Positions 1 through 9,900 of a stretch of DNA of 64,000 bases are shown piece after piece. Where the stretch lies: positions 34,677,805-34,741,804 of the forward strand of contig OY855908.1 in assembly GCA_963693305.1 (NCBI GenBank), written 5' to 3'. The stretch comes from Meandrina meandrites. Lineage: Eukaryota; Cnidaria; Anthozoa; Scleractinia; Meandrinidae. Both the position numbers and the translations under genes were made by a program. Every line of letters starts with the position of its first letter. Position 1 is the first letter of the stretch. The notes below the pieces were generated by a model. That model saw only the letters and a list, made by a program, of their open reading frames with translations. It did no database searches and was not told the origin of the DNA.

Positions 1-1239
1 ATGGGGAGAGTAATCATTGAGAGAATACAAAACGGAGTAGATCATGTACTTAGAAAAGAACAAGCTGGATTTCGAAAGAATAAGAGCACAGTCGATCAAA
101 TATTCATCCTCCGTAACATCATAGAACAGGTCAATGAGTGGCAGGCAACATTCTATGCACACTTTGTCGACTTCGAAAAAGCTTTCGACTCTGTACACCG
201 CGAAGGACTGTGGAGAATCATGAAAGTCTATGGCATCCCTGACAAGCTGATAACAATGGTGAAGATCATGTATGACGACTTCGAGTGTTCTGTACTGGAC
301 GAGGGAGAGCAAACAAGATGGTTTAAGATCACCACTGGCGTTAAACAAGGATGCGTCATGTCAGGCTTCCTGTTCCTGCTTACTGTTGACTGGACAATGC
401 GCAGAACAACAGAAAACCATAGAAATGGCATCAGATGGAATTTCAAAAGTACACTTGAAGACCTCGACTTTGCTGACGATATAGTCCTAATTTCATCAAA
501 ATACGAACACGTACAGAACAAGACCAACCGACTGGTAGATAATGCAGGAAGAGTGGGACTGAAACTGAATGCTCAAAAATGCAAAGTTATGAGAATGAAT
601 TCACGAAGAGAAGACAAAGTAATGATTGGAAGAGAGGAAGTAGAAGACGTCGAAGAGTTTGTATATCTGGGTGCGACTGTGACAAAAGAGGGTGGTGGCA
701 CGGAAGACATCAAGGCGCAAGGAGCATTTTTCAACTTGAGGAACATCTGGAACACACGGAGCATTGGTCGGAATACAAAAATCAAACTGTTTAAGACCTT
801 AGTACGACCAGTTCTTTTGTATGGGTGTGAAGCATGGAAACTAACAGCTGCTGAGGAGAAGAAACTGGATAGATTTCAGTTCATGTGCCTGAGACGGATT
901 CTAAGAATTTGGTGGCCGCAACGCATCCGAAACGACACAATTTCACAAATAACAGGCGTAAAGAAGATCAGTGATGAAATCCGAAGGAGAAGATGGAATT
1001 GGATTGGCCACGTGCTCAGAAAGGAGAGGAATGATGACTGTATGGTGGCAATGGAGTGGCAACCTGAAGGGAAGAGAAAAGTGGGACGACCTAAAACCAC
1101 ATGGAGAAGGACAGTGGGAAAAGAATCCAGGCAAAAGAGATGGTCCAGCTGGTCGGAAGTCAGGGGCGCAGCGCAAGACAGGGCTAGTTGGCGAGAGACA
1201 GTTACAGCCTTATGCGCCTCATGGCGTGAAGAGAACTAA
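1..1239 (+). CDS. LINE-type reverse transcriptase, C-terminal 412 codons (5' end outside window)
   Basis: This is the reverse transcriptase part of the second ORF of a non-LTR retrotransposon, which copies its own RNA into a nicked genomic target. Visible RT blocks in order are AGFRKNKSTVDQ (about residue 22), FVDFEKAFDSVH with the first catalytic Asp (about 56), TGVKQGCVMS (about 112) and FADDIVLIS with the catalytic Asp pair (about 157). A C-terminal arginine- and tryptophan-rich part follows (RRILRIWWPQRI, then WNWIGHVLR and KRKVGRPKTTW), typical of RTE-like LINEs whose proteins are often mislabelled as host genes. The frame is open from base 1, so the endonuclease half probably lies upstream. 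No internal stop is visible, so this copy may be young. Clade assignment is a guess from motif style. Confidence 0.9.
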   Translation: MGRVIIERIQNGVDHVLRKEQAGFRKNKSTVDQIFILRNIIEQVNEWQATFYAHFVDFEKAFDSVHREGLWRIMKVYGIPDKLITMVKIMYDDFECSVLDEGEQTRWFKITTGVKQGCVMSGFLFLLTVDWTMRRTTENHRNGIRWNFKSTLEDLDFADDIVLISSKYEHVQNKTNRLVDNAGRVGLKLNAQKCKVMRMNSRREDKVMIGREEVEDVEEFVYLGATVTKEGGGTEDIKAQGAFFNLRNIWNTRSIGRNTKIKLFKTLVRPVLLYGCEAWKLTAAEEKKLDRFQFMCLRRILRIWWPQRIRNDTISQITGVKKISDEIRRRRWNWIGHVLRKERNDDCMVAMEWQPEGKRKVGRPKTTWRRTVGKESRQKRWSSWSEVRGAAQDRASWRETVTALCASWREEN

Positions 1240-1249
1240 CTAACTAACT
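1234..1249 (+). repeat. LINE 3' terminal (AACT)n tail
   Basis: Four copies of AACT overlap the stop codon at 1237-1239 and end the element. Several LINE clades end in a short tandem repeat instead of poly(A). The retrotransposon therefore probably stops near 1250. Confidence 0.6.
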
Positions 1250-1275
1250 TTTGATGAGTAAATATATTTTATTAG

Positions 1276-1363
1276 ACATTTTAGTGTGTAGTATCGCTGT
1301 ATATTTTTACGAGTCATACAGATGATGAGTACAAATTTACAGCGATACTACACACTAAAATGT
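1276..1363. repeat. Hairpin with perfect 26-bp arms
   Basis: Bases 1276-1301 are the exact reverse complement of 1338-1363, with a 36-base loop. The arm begins ACATTTTAGTGTGTAG. A diverged single arm occurs at 60510-60533, so this is a dispersed family, probably a very short MITE lying just beyond the LINE end. Confidence 0.7.
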
Positions 1364-1379
1364 GAAATAAGAGATTTAT

Positions 1380-1928
1380 TATCCAGCGTTTTCGTTTCCC
1401 CAAAATTCTGGCTTGCTAAGGTTTTTAATCTTTCGCGCGGTCGGGGGAATAAGGGAGTACGAATATCGTGGAACCCACCGATTAATTTTTGAGCAATTTT
1501 ATTGGCTATATGACAATTGAAATGATTTGAATTTTTCACCAAGACTGTATAAACGTTTTCTAACCGTGTTTTCGAACAGCGCTGTTGTAGAATTATTTCT
1601 TCAAGCGCCGAGTTTTCGAGTTTTTGATCGAGGGGGCGTTGTAACAGCATATTTGACATGACAGTCTGTCAAGTTTTTATCAAATCGCAATTGAAATAAA
1701 ATGTTTTAAACCAATGAAATGGTACTTACTTACGTCATATGCAATCGCAATCAGATCGCCGCGACCGTCACTGGCTTTTTTTAGGCGGCCGCGAGACAGA
1801 CTCGTTCCCAGTCCCTACTTATTTGTTCTTCAAAGGCGGTGAAAGACTGGGGAGAAATGATGTGAAGGTTCCGGGTCAGGCTGGGAAGGGCAAAAGAAAA
1901 GTAGGGACTGGGAGATAATGTTTTCAAG
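1380..1928. other. No clear gene; repeat-like GC-rich patch at 1750-1910
   Basis: A 103-codon minus-strand frame (1348-1659) exists, but its end runs into the hairpin and it shows no domain. Bases 1808-1820 and 1898-1911 carry an inverted CCAGTCCCTACT-type motif. A related motif (CTCGTTCCCAGTC) recurs near 4890, suggesting dispersed repeats around the two gene remnants. Confidence 0.4.
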
Positions 1929-2174
1929 ATGGCGGATCTGGAAGTACCGAGTTTTGCGAGAGCAGCGGAAAGGCCATTCCACCAAGCCTTTTAACAGAAA
2001 ATGTTACCTTGTCCGCACAACCAATGCACGAATGAAAACTGCTTTCATTTGCCGGAAGGTTTGGACCAACATTTTCGCACAATTCATGGTCGGCCGTCCC
2101 CTTTGCGAGATGTAGAACGAGATGTAGAAGAGGCAAAAGCTCTTTTGCGAGTCAAGCATTCAGCAGAAACTTAA
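1929..2174 (+). pseudogene. Small C2H2-like zinc-finger ORF with one in-frame stop
   Basis: The frame starts MADLEVPSFARAAERPF at 1929, is closed by TAA at 1992-1994, and continues in the same frame from an ATG at 2001 for 57 codons to a stop at 2172. The second part has a zinc-knuckle pattern (CPHNQC followed by LDQHFRTIH, i.e. C-x4-C and H-x4-H) and a charged tail, DVERDVEEAKALLRV. An AATAAA-type signal lies near 2275. The single stop within otherwise protein-like sequence suggests a recently broken copy. Alternatively the short downstream ORF may be used alone. The function is not recognised. Confidence 0.4.
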
Positions 2175-2356
2175 GCGTGGATCAGAAAGGCCTCTGAGAT
2201 GGCTGTAAGACTTGAAAGTTTCACTTTTTGAAATACCGATTTTAATTTTCACTTATATATGCTTGTAACAATTTAATAAATAGACACTTGGTTTTATTGT
2301 TGCTTTTTTGTTGATATTTGCTTAATCTTTTCCATGACATGTATTTAACCCTTTAA

Positions 2357-2511
2357 CTTGTTCCTGAAGAAATACAATGGCTACCAGAAATATTAACTTA
2401 TATTGATGCTGAGGCGGCGGCTGAGTTGCTTGCAGCGTATTTGTACCACAAAGGAAGACTCTGTTCCTATGAGAAAGCCAGCCAACCAGATCAGTGCTTG
2501 TTGAATTGCAG
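2357..2511 (+). CDS. Candidate coding exon, function unknown
   Basis: An open + frame of about 52 codons reads LVPEEIQWLPEILTYIDAEA and then AAELLAAYLYHKGRLCSYEK. This is protein-like in composition, and it ends at a possible donor (TTGCAG|GTGTAA at 2511/2512). Possible acceptors are the AG at about 2369 or 2396. It may belong with the zinc-finger remnant upstream on the same strand. No family is recognised. Confidence 0.3.
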
Positions 2512-2529
2512 GTGTAAAAGCCAAAAAAT

Positions 2530-3083
2530 AACAAAATATATTAATGTATTTTGGGCTGCAGAAATTACTCATAACGTAAATAAAATATATTTTTGGCTGT
2601 AGAAATTACTAATAACATAAACAAAATATATATTTTCTGTTTTCAATCATTTATAATAACTTCCTTTTAAGGAAGTTATTATAAAATACATGTTGATTTA
2701 AACCCAATTGTGCCACATTTAATCTATGAACTAATGGCTCTACATATGTTAATAGTTATATTGTATTTAAATAAAATTATGCAATAATATTTCCTAGCTA
2801 GGCTGAAAAAGGTATGGTTCTCACTCTAGTCCCCACTGCCTCTCACCACACCCACTTTGATAGAGCATTAACTGAAAGATACTTGCAAAGAACCCCAGTG
2901 TAAACGTAAACCAATGCTACTAAGCATATTGATGAATTGCTTGCCACTGTCATATGGTATGTACAGTAGCACAAAGAACAGCTGAAAATTACTTGGGAAC
3001 TTCTGGTTTGTCATGATTGCTTCTAAGCCTGAAAGTGCATGGTTGCCACATCCCATTTTCATAGCGTGGGTTTTGGTTTTATT
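2530..3083. other. A/T-rich stretch without a gene
   Basis: A local duplication of a TGTAGAAATTACT-containing segment lies near 2555-2640. A short palindrome, AATAACTTCCTTTTAAGGAAGTTATT, lies near 2654-2680. The 3' part holds a weak minus-strand frame (2868-3062) that I do not regard as a gene. Confidence 0.4.
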
Positions 3084-4681
3084 TCAATCTTTCTCAGGGA
3101 AGGATAGGAAGGTTTCCAGAATTTCATTGATGAGCAGGCTCTTCTCTTCCAGTTGCTGCGCCATGTCTTTAAATATTGTTGGTGGAATTACTTCACTGCC
3201 ATTCATTTCAATTATTCTTCTATTCACTAGTTAGAGCACTAGGATTTCTTTACTGCGTCTGTAGATGTTTTCATATACATTTTTAAGTGCAGAAATATAA
3301 TTCTCCCTGGCATCATGAGCCGCTGTTTTCTTGAAATGTATGTCCTGATTTAGCAAAGGGAACTGACAAAGGTTAACAACTTTCTTGAACGTACCCTCCC
3401 TCCCTCCCCCCCCCCCCCCCCCCCCGTAGGGTTTGGGAGAGCATGGAGCACTGCAAAAAAGCCTTGCCATGATGCCTGGTCACAGCTAACCAATCAGAGG
3501 CCTTAAGGCTGCTCAGCACAGCTGTCAGCAATAAAAGGCAGGAGCCAGTCTTGGCCATATTTCAAAGTGAAGTCGACTTTGAGCAGTTGCTATTTGTTTT
3601 TTCAGTATGTGCAAAGCAGACAAAAAATAACTGCATCAAAAAAGGTGGAGTGAAGCCTTTGCTTAAACAAGTTTAAAAAGCTGTTTTTAGCCACCCCTCC
3701 TGCCAACCTACAATGAGTGGATCCATAAAATATCCATACCCACCCCATGGAAGGTTATTGGAAGTTCCAAGGGGGTGGGGGGGGGGGGGGTCCTAAAAGC
3801 CAAAATATTTAAAGGAAAGTATGCATGGAGCTTAACTGGAACTTCCTGAGGGGTGTGGGGATTAAAACCAAAAATTCTTCCAAGGGAGGGTTACCGATGT
3901 TTTCTGGGACAACACAATTTAACAGCTGACCCAATACTATGATTGTCAGGGCATGGCCTGCGCTATCTGCCCCAAGTGTCCTTGATGAAGGTCCCCTACA
4001 CATCCCCCCCCCCCCCCCAAAAAAAAAAAAATTTCTTGGACACCAGTGGCTTAAAGGCCTCCTGTGGCCCTTAAGCTGCCCAGATCCTGGAGTTCATGTT
4101 GTCTAATGTCTCTAATCCTTGTGTCTTTGTCTTGAAATGATAGCTTGGTCTTCATTATCAAACCAGAGTATACAGTTCTGTCTTTATTAAGGATCTTTTC
4201 ATACATTGCTAATTTTCCCAGTGACAACATCTAATATCTTTCCTAAATGAACATTTTTGAACCCCTAATTTAAGACTTTTTCTACACATTTTCAAACCAT
4301 CCTTCTTCAGCAGAATCATAAGCTATGGATCTGGAAAGCTAACTTTGCAGATTTGAAAACATTTCCAAAAATTCTCTGTATGTGAATCCTCATTACATAA
4401 TAAAGAGCTCAAGGTGAAGTAATAACAACAAAGAACCTATCTTGCAAGCAGAACTCAAACACCATTTATTAAATCGTGTTTGAACGCAAGAGATCTCCTT
4501 GGTGTTGAGCAGGAGAGACGATTGTCTACAAACACACGCAAAAAATTGAAAGTAAATAATCATTCCTATTCCGTTGAGGCAATAACAAAAGACGAAAGAA
4601 AGTTAAAGATTACGTACCATAGAGACCATAGAGAGTGATGTCTTCAAAGAACTCGTTGAAATTCGATAAATCATTTTCCAT
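3084..4681 (-). pseudogene. Broken multi-exon gene, function unknown
   Basis: Several minus-strand pieces look coding and are collinear. Piece 1 (4681-4618) starts MENDLSNFNEFFEDITLYG and ends at a consensus donor, G|GTACGT, in phase 1. Piece 2 (4388-4282) continues in that phase as FTYREFLEMFSNLQ, then a TAG, then IAYDSAEEGWFENV and another TAG. Piece 3 (4230-4051, 59 codons) reads MLSLGKLAMYEKILNKDRTV and on. Piece 4 (about 3393-3084) reads FKKVVNLCQFPLL and later ENIYRRSKEILVL, hits a TAA at 3233-3231, then continues in frame as RRIIEMNGSEVIPP to LSFPEKD and a stop. Poly-C/G tracts at 3409-3425, 3777-3790 and 4004-4031 interrupt the locus. I do not recognise the family. The in-frame stops argue for a pseudogene; exon borders are inferred by eye. 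Confidence 0.4.
3409..3425. repeat. Poly-C tract
   Basis: A run of about 17 C residues follows C-rich CCCTCCCTCC. Similar G or C runs lie at 3777-3790 and 4004-4018 (the latter followed by a poly-A run to about 4031). They create the glycine-rich frames in this interval and may be mis-sized in assembly. Confidence 0.8.
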
Positions 4682-4689
4682 CGCTATCA

Positions 4690-6515
4690 ATTGACTTGAG
4701 GTTCAAGGAAACCTACGTCTATACATAGAAATAAAAATCCGCATTATAACACGCCTTAATTGTCAAAAAATAGCCCTGTCCAAGATATTGCCAAACTGGC
4801 CAAGAAATTGGACGTTTTCTGCCAGTCGCTCCCCGATTTTCGTACAGCCTTCCCTTGATGCAATGCGTTGTAGTCAAAACCGCCTCAGGAGCGACTGGGA
4901 ACGAGTCTGGCCGCGAGATATGAAAATCGGAGGGTTATAATTACTAAATATTTGTACTCGTTTCGCGCGTTACGTTATTTGTACTCTACGAAGCAGTGTT
5001 GGATAATAAAACAACTGATCAGTAAAATAAACCGTCCTAATCGTTCAAGTAAAGCTTTTATTAGACAGTTGTAATAATTTCTAGAATGATTATTAATAAC
5101 AGTAACCGAACCTCTGCACAAAAATAATGAAGCGCTGTACGCGTGAACTTCATCTGTTCATGTGATGATGTCATGCAGGCCAAAAAAAATTGGCGAGCCA
5201 GCACGTACAGTTCAGTGCTAAAAAAACAATAATACTTCAATTAAATTTATGCCGTACACAAGACCGACGGAAAATACGTGTACAAAGTCGCTGTTCTTTG
5301 AGGTCACACTTTTCGTCCCTGATTCTTTATTCTTAATCAACGACAACTCGTGGCAACAACGCTAACACGTAGACCATCATAAGTTAGAGAATGTTGCGTT
5401 TTTCTGCGTGTTTAGCTGGCGTGTTTTCTGCATGTCGGTGACCGACCTGAGATTTTTATCTTTACCATATTAACATCAATGAAAAGTAGTTCTTCTGTAG
5501 AAAATCCAACATCACCGATCTACTGATAAGTCTATATTGAGGGCTCCGCGTCAGTGTCAGGAATGGAGTTGTACTGAAGATGCGTTACACTATGCATCTT
5601 ATAACTTCAATCGTCCGGCATGTTATGGAAACTCTACCAAATGAAAACTTTTTTTATGCCGCCATAATAAGTTATAATACGCCATTCCAGCAGTATTTAA
5701 CTATGTTGAATAGAAAATTTCTCAGGGTGGGTGAGGGGAGAGTAGCACTCCACATATCGCTAATACCTCGGTGCTTGTGGTAGATAAAGGATCTATTCAT
5801 GAGCGGTTTATTAAGAAATGCGACCATGTTCTGATGCATGCATGCGACGTACGATTCTGACAACGAAATGCCCTTGTTCGTTTTATCTCTTGAAAGGAGT
5901 TAAATTTTTGTGAAATGAAATGGTTATAATTTCAATTCGCGCATGGAACATGTTTTGTGGAAATGGAGCATCGAAGCCCTGCCTTTTATTTAACATGGCC
6001 AGCACAGCGCTAGTACTGAATAACACGTAGGACTAAACTTTCCACAATTTAACCCTGTCCTGGGTGTTGAATGTTGAATGCTGATGTTTTGCCAGTGAAC
6101 AATAGCTAGATATAATGATAGCAGTATATGATACAATGCGTACCACAATATCGTATGTGATATATTAGCTTGCCTTGAGCAGTTTGGGAACATGCTTTCC
6201 TGCATGCACTGATGAAAGTGTCATTCATTGGACAATTCTTATTTGCTTTAAACTACGAATTTTCTATGAATTATTGTGTTTAAGTCAAATCAGCAGGGTT
6301 CATGAGGCGGTGTAAGTGATTAAATTATTTTAAATAAGCATAATACAAAATGCAGTGCAAAACAGATGATGTGCAATATCTTAAGTGCACAACTGTGTTT
6401 GAGAGTCTGCTTTTATTTAGAATCAAGAACTGTACTAAAAACGTCCGTTAAAATAATGGGAAATGATCTCTTGAGGTGCCATTTCGCACGACACTGATCT
6501 TGGCGTGCAATATGA
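4690..6515. other. No gene recognised; scattered repeats
   Basis: Around 4935-4985 is an ATATTTGTACTCGTTTCGCGCG motif whose relative occurs at 38195-38245, so it is a dispersed repeat. Small frames at 5580-5863 and 5990-6205 lack domains, code-like composition and splice context. Nothing else is supported. Confidence 0.4.
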
Positions 6516-6620
6516 TTGGTTAAATGCAGACGGGCAAAGATTACTTATTATAATCAGCAATCTCTTCAACTTATGATACATACTGTAAGAGATAGATCTA
6601 ACGGCGGCCTTTACCTAAAC

Positions 6621-6945
6621 ATGTTAAAACAACGAAATATTCGCTTTTTAGTTCTTTTTGCAGTCTTCATTGGCTGCTGTCATCAAGGTTTGTTAGCATC
6701 CACAGAGGCCGAAGAATTCTTTCCTGAAATGTCTTTGTGTCCCTGGAATGAGGAAAGGTGTGCGGACAACAACGAGAATGATCATTTAAGTCGAGAGGCT
6801 AATGGCGATGGAATTGAGAACATCTTTGACGAACGTGACAGCGCGGACCCAACTGATACCCAACGCGCGAGTAATAATTGGCAACGACAAGTCTTTGATG
6901 GAATGTTGGAAGGGAGCAACAGCAGAGACGACGAGGGCCAAAATG
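6621..6945 (+). CDS. Exon 1: signal peptide and acidic linker
   Basis: The ATG at 6621 opens MLKQRNIRFLVLFAVFIGCC, a good signal peptide: basic start, hydrophobic core, small residues before SwLAS-like LLAST. It is preferred to the upstream in-frame ATG at 6516 because only it places the hydrophobic core at the N-terminus. The rest is Asp/Glu/Asn-rich with several Cys (SLCPWNEERCADNNENDH). The frame stays open to 7046. The phase-1 donor AATG|GTAGGA at 6945 fits the next exon. An earlier phase-1 donor, CAAG|GTTTGT at 6687, would give a form without the linker. Confidence 0.65.
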
Positions 6946-9900
6946 GTAGGAAATGTTCCAAAAGGTGTTGTGAGTCTGCTTTGATGCAGATAAAAAAGAA
7001 GAGAACTAAAAGGCCTATAATCCCCAAAACGTTTTTGATCGGATAAGTAATAATGCAAAATGCCGCAAAAAGTTTTCGATTTGGTTAAAACCGCGATTTG
7101 ATTCTCTTTTTACGAATTTTCAAAGTTGAGATTATTCTCATTCTTCGCACCACCGCGCGAGTGAAGTGGAAACTGGCACTAGTGACATCAACCCAGGATA
7201 TTGCATTCTCGTCCCCATAGCCCTTTTTCAGTCGCTTCTCTTAGCCGGCGGGGCTTTGGCACGAGAAACGAAGGACTCTGGGTACATTGGATTTAAATGG
7301 AATCGCTTCAGAATTTTAAAAAAAGATATTAAATCTATTGACATAGTTTATTAGTAAGTAATTAAATTCTGCGACGAAAGTCTGAACCACTAGCGTATGA
7401 ATAATTTGCAGTCGTACGGACCCTTCCGGTCCGCCAACTTGTGTTTGACTTATTTTAATATACTCCTTTTTTCTATATAAGAACGTCTAATCTTTGGGCT
7501 GATGCTGAGCGTTCTTATATTTTTACGATTTGAGACTGAGAACGTTCTTAAGATGTTTTAACTTATATGTTATAAGTCTACGTAAAGCTACAAACTGAGA
7601 TGTTCCACATAGTGCATCATGCAATGAGAAAACATCGTGTTAAGGTATTTCCTTTTAAGCATTGAGTTACTTGTACTGTTAGACCACAGGCTTGCATTTA
7701 TTTATAAGCTCACAAGAAATTAAAACAAATAGGCAAAATAACGACGTTCTCCAACTCTCAGCCTGGGCTATGTTCTTAGCATGTTCTTAAAATTTTAGTA
7801 AATCTCAGCCTCAACGTTCTTATTAAAAAGGTTCTTATAAAAGAAAACAGTGCACTCATCACGTTGATAATCTTCTGAAGTTTTCTGTTCGAAGTTAGCA
7901 TTCGACTGGAAATATCTTACAATGCTCTGAAATCCTTTTGCTTAACACTTGTTAACTAACACAAAGCCCGAAGACACCGCATCTATGCAATGTGAATCAG
8001 TGAAGAATCTGTTTTCCTTTACTGCTAGTAATGTAAACAAAGTGTCGTGGAATGAGTCGATTGTTATTTAGTCAGAGATGACATACGAAATATTTCTGAG
8101 ACATCAAAATGATGTTGAAGATCTTCTGCCAGACAAAGGAAGTTGCGGGGAGGCCAGCGACCTCGACTCCGAAGATGAAAGCAATTACAAGCAGACGTGA
8201 CAGACGGAATGCCCTTGCGTACATCATCTGGAACAAGAGAGTATGAGCCTACTCTCTTGTCTGGAAGGAGTGTCAAACGTCCAGACCGCTTGGACCTCTG
8301 AGAAGCGCGGATATTTTGCTCATCGCAAAATATCCGCGCGCATTATATGCTAAACCATCAAGTAAGGTGTATTTTTCGTAGCCTCGTTTCAATCAATCAA
8401 GGTCAAATTCCTAACATCTCGTCCGAGAAGAAATTCCGACAGGCGATATAAGAACCTTGCGAAATGCCGACATAGCTGCTTGCGAAATTCAGACGGGGGA
8501 CATGGGTACCCCCCCCCCCCCCCCCTCCCCCAACAGGGCCTCTTATTTTGCATCGTGAGCACATGCAGAGGAGCAAAGAAGACTGAAACAAATCAGAAGC
8601 GCTCACTAGAATCGTGCGTCAAGCAAACAGTAGTCATAATTTGGACCGGCAAGAGAAGATAATTACCCTGAATTCTACGAACATTTTGGAGGCCACATAC
8701 GAAGCAAATTGAAGTTTTTTTTCGGCATCCTGCTCAGAGAAATGCAAATATTCTTTACACAATGGGAACTTAAGGTAGAAAATTCTAATTCCTTTTATGT
8801 TTTTGTTATCACCGTGTTAATAAAGGTAATTTAAATACAGTGGTGAATTTGCGAAGCTGTTACTGAGGAGCGTTACTCTGTCGTCCAAAACCAAAGCCAA
8901 ATCTTAAGGAGACGCTCAACGAGGTTCCATCCTAACTACCAGTTGCTATAAGAAAGAATAGTTACGCAGCTCTCGTAAGCTTGTAATTCTACTGGTCCTT
9001 TAGTGTAGCAGCTGCTATTGTTTTGGGGGCAAGAAGCATTGTTCTTGTTGTTTGTTCTATTGTTCTCTCAGCCACTCATGTGAGACCTTACGAGAGCTGC
9101 ATGGCGACCCATAAGAAAGGTTTCTTACCGTCATATTTGAAACCAGACTTCCTATGGATATGCTTTTTGCACAACTTTGTTCAATTGGAGATTCCTTCAC
9201 AAGTTTCATATCACATACACATACGTGACCAGAAAACCCTAAAACCGGCGAATTGGCAAATAGATCTGAAAATTAAAATCATTGCCTATAGATGAAGAAC
9301 ATCCACATGCTTAAGGCTTCGTATGGTTTTGTGAAATTCTCATCATTATAAAAGTTACGACGGAATAAACACCCGTTTTTCCAGACCTTCTTCAGTAGCG
9401 TTCTATTTTTACATATTTAAAACGCTTATTTAAGCAAAACGAAATCTTAATCGCTCATTTTTATACAGTGATAATCAGAATCCGGCCTCTCAATAAATTT
9501 ACATGTTATAAGCAATTCGCGATAGTGTCATGTTGCATAATCAATCGTGTATTATTCTCTTTGTTTTTCTCAAACCTGTAGCCATCAACGTTCCAGATCC
9601 AATTGCCTTCTATCCCTTAAACAGCAAGTATGCAACACGAGAAAGAGAAAATCGACAGCCCCAGGGTACCCCTGTTGGTGTTTCTCTAGCAGCAGGCCCC
9701 GATGGAAAGGCCAATGGCTCGTACCAATTTGCAGGACAAGCCAACAGCTACATTGAGTTCCCAAACAATGGAGACTTAGACGCAAAACACTCCATCACCA
9801 TGTTGTGTTGGATTTATCCCCAGAATACAGACGGACAGATCTTCACTTATGGGGCAAGGGGTTCCTGGGGTGTTCATATGGTGTTGTTATCGGGAAAGCT

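Larger units (their letters stand above)
6946..9581 (+). other. Intron 1, with repeats
   Basis: It holds a GTTCTTA-rich repeat (7462-7850), a perfect hairpin (8305-8339), a poly-C run (8509-8529) and a 40-codon frame at 8078-8200 (MTYEIFLRHQNDVEDLLP, acidic end) that may be a transposase N-terminus but is too short to call. The 3' end is a pyrimidine-rich acceptor, CTCAAACCTGTAG, at 9569-9581. Confidence 0.6.

Noticed and set aside
1348..1659. 103-codon minus frame (MSNMLLQRPLDQKLENSALE)
   Set aside because: Its 3' end runs into a perfect hairpin repeat, and no domain, copy or splice site supports it.
8078..8200. 40-codon frame MTYEIFLRHQNDVEDLLP with an acidic end
   Set aside because: Faintly like the N-terminus of piggyBac-type transposases, but too short and isolated in an intron to call.
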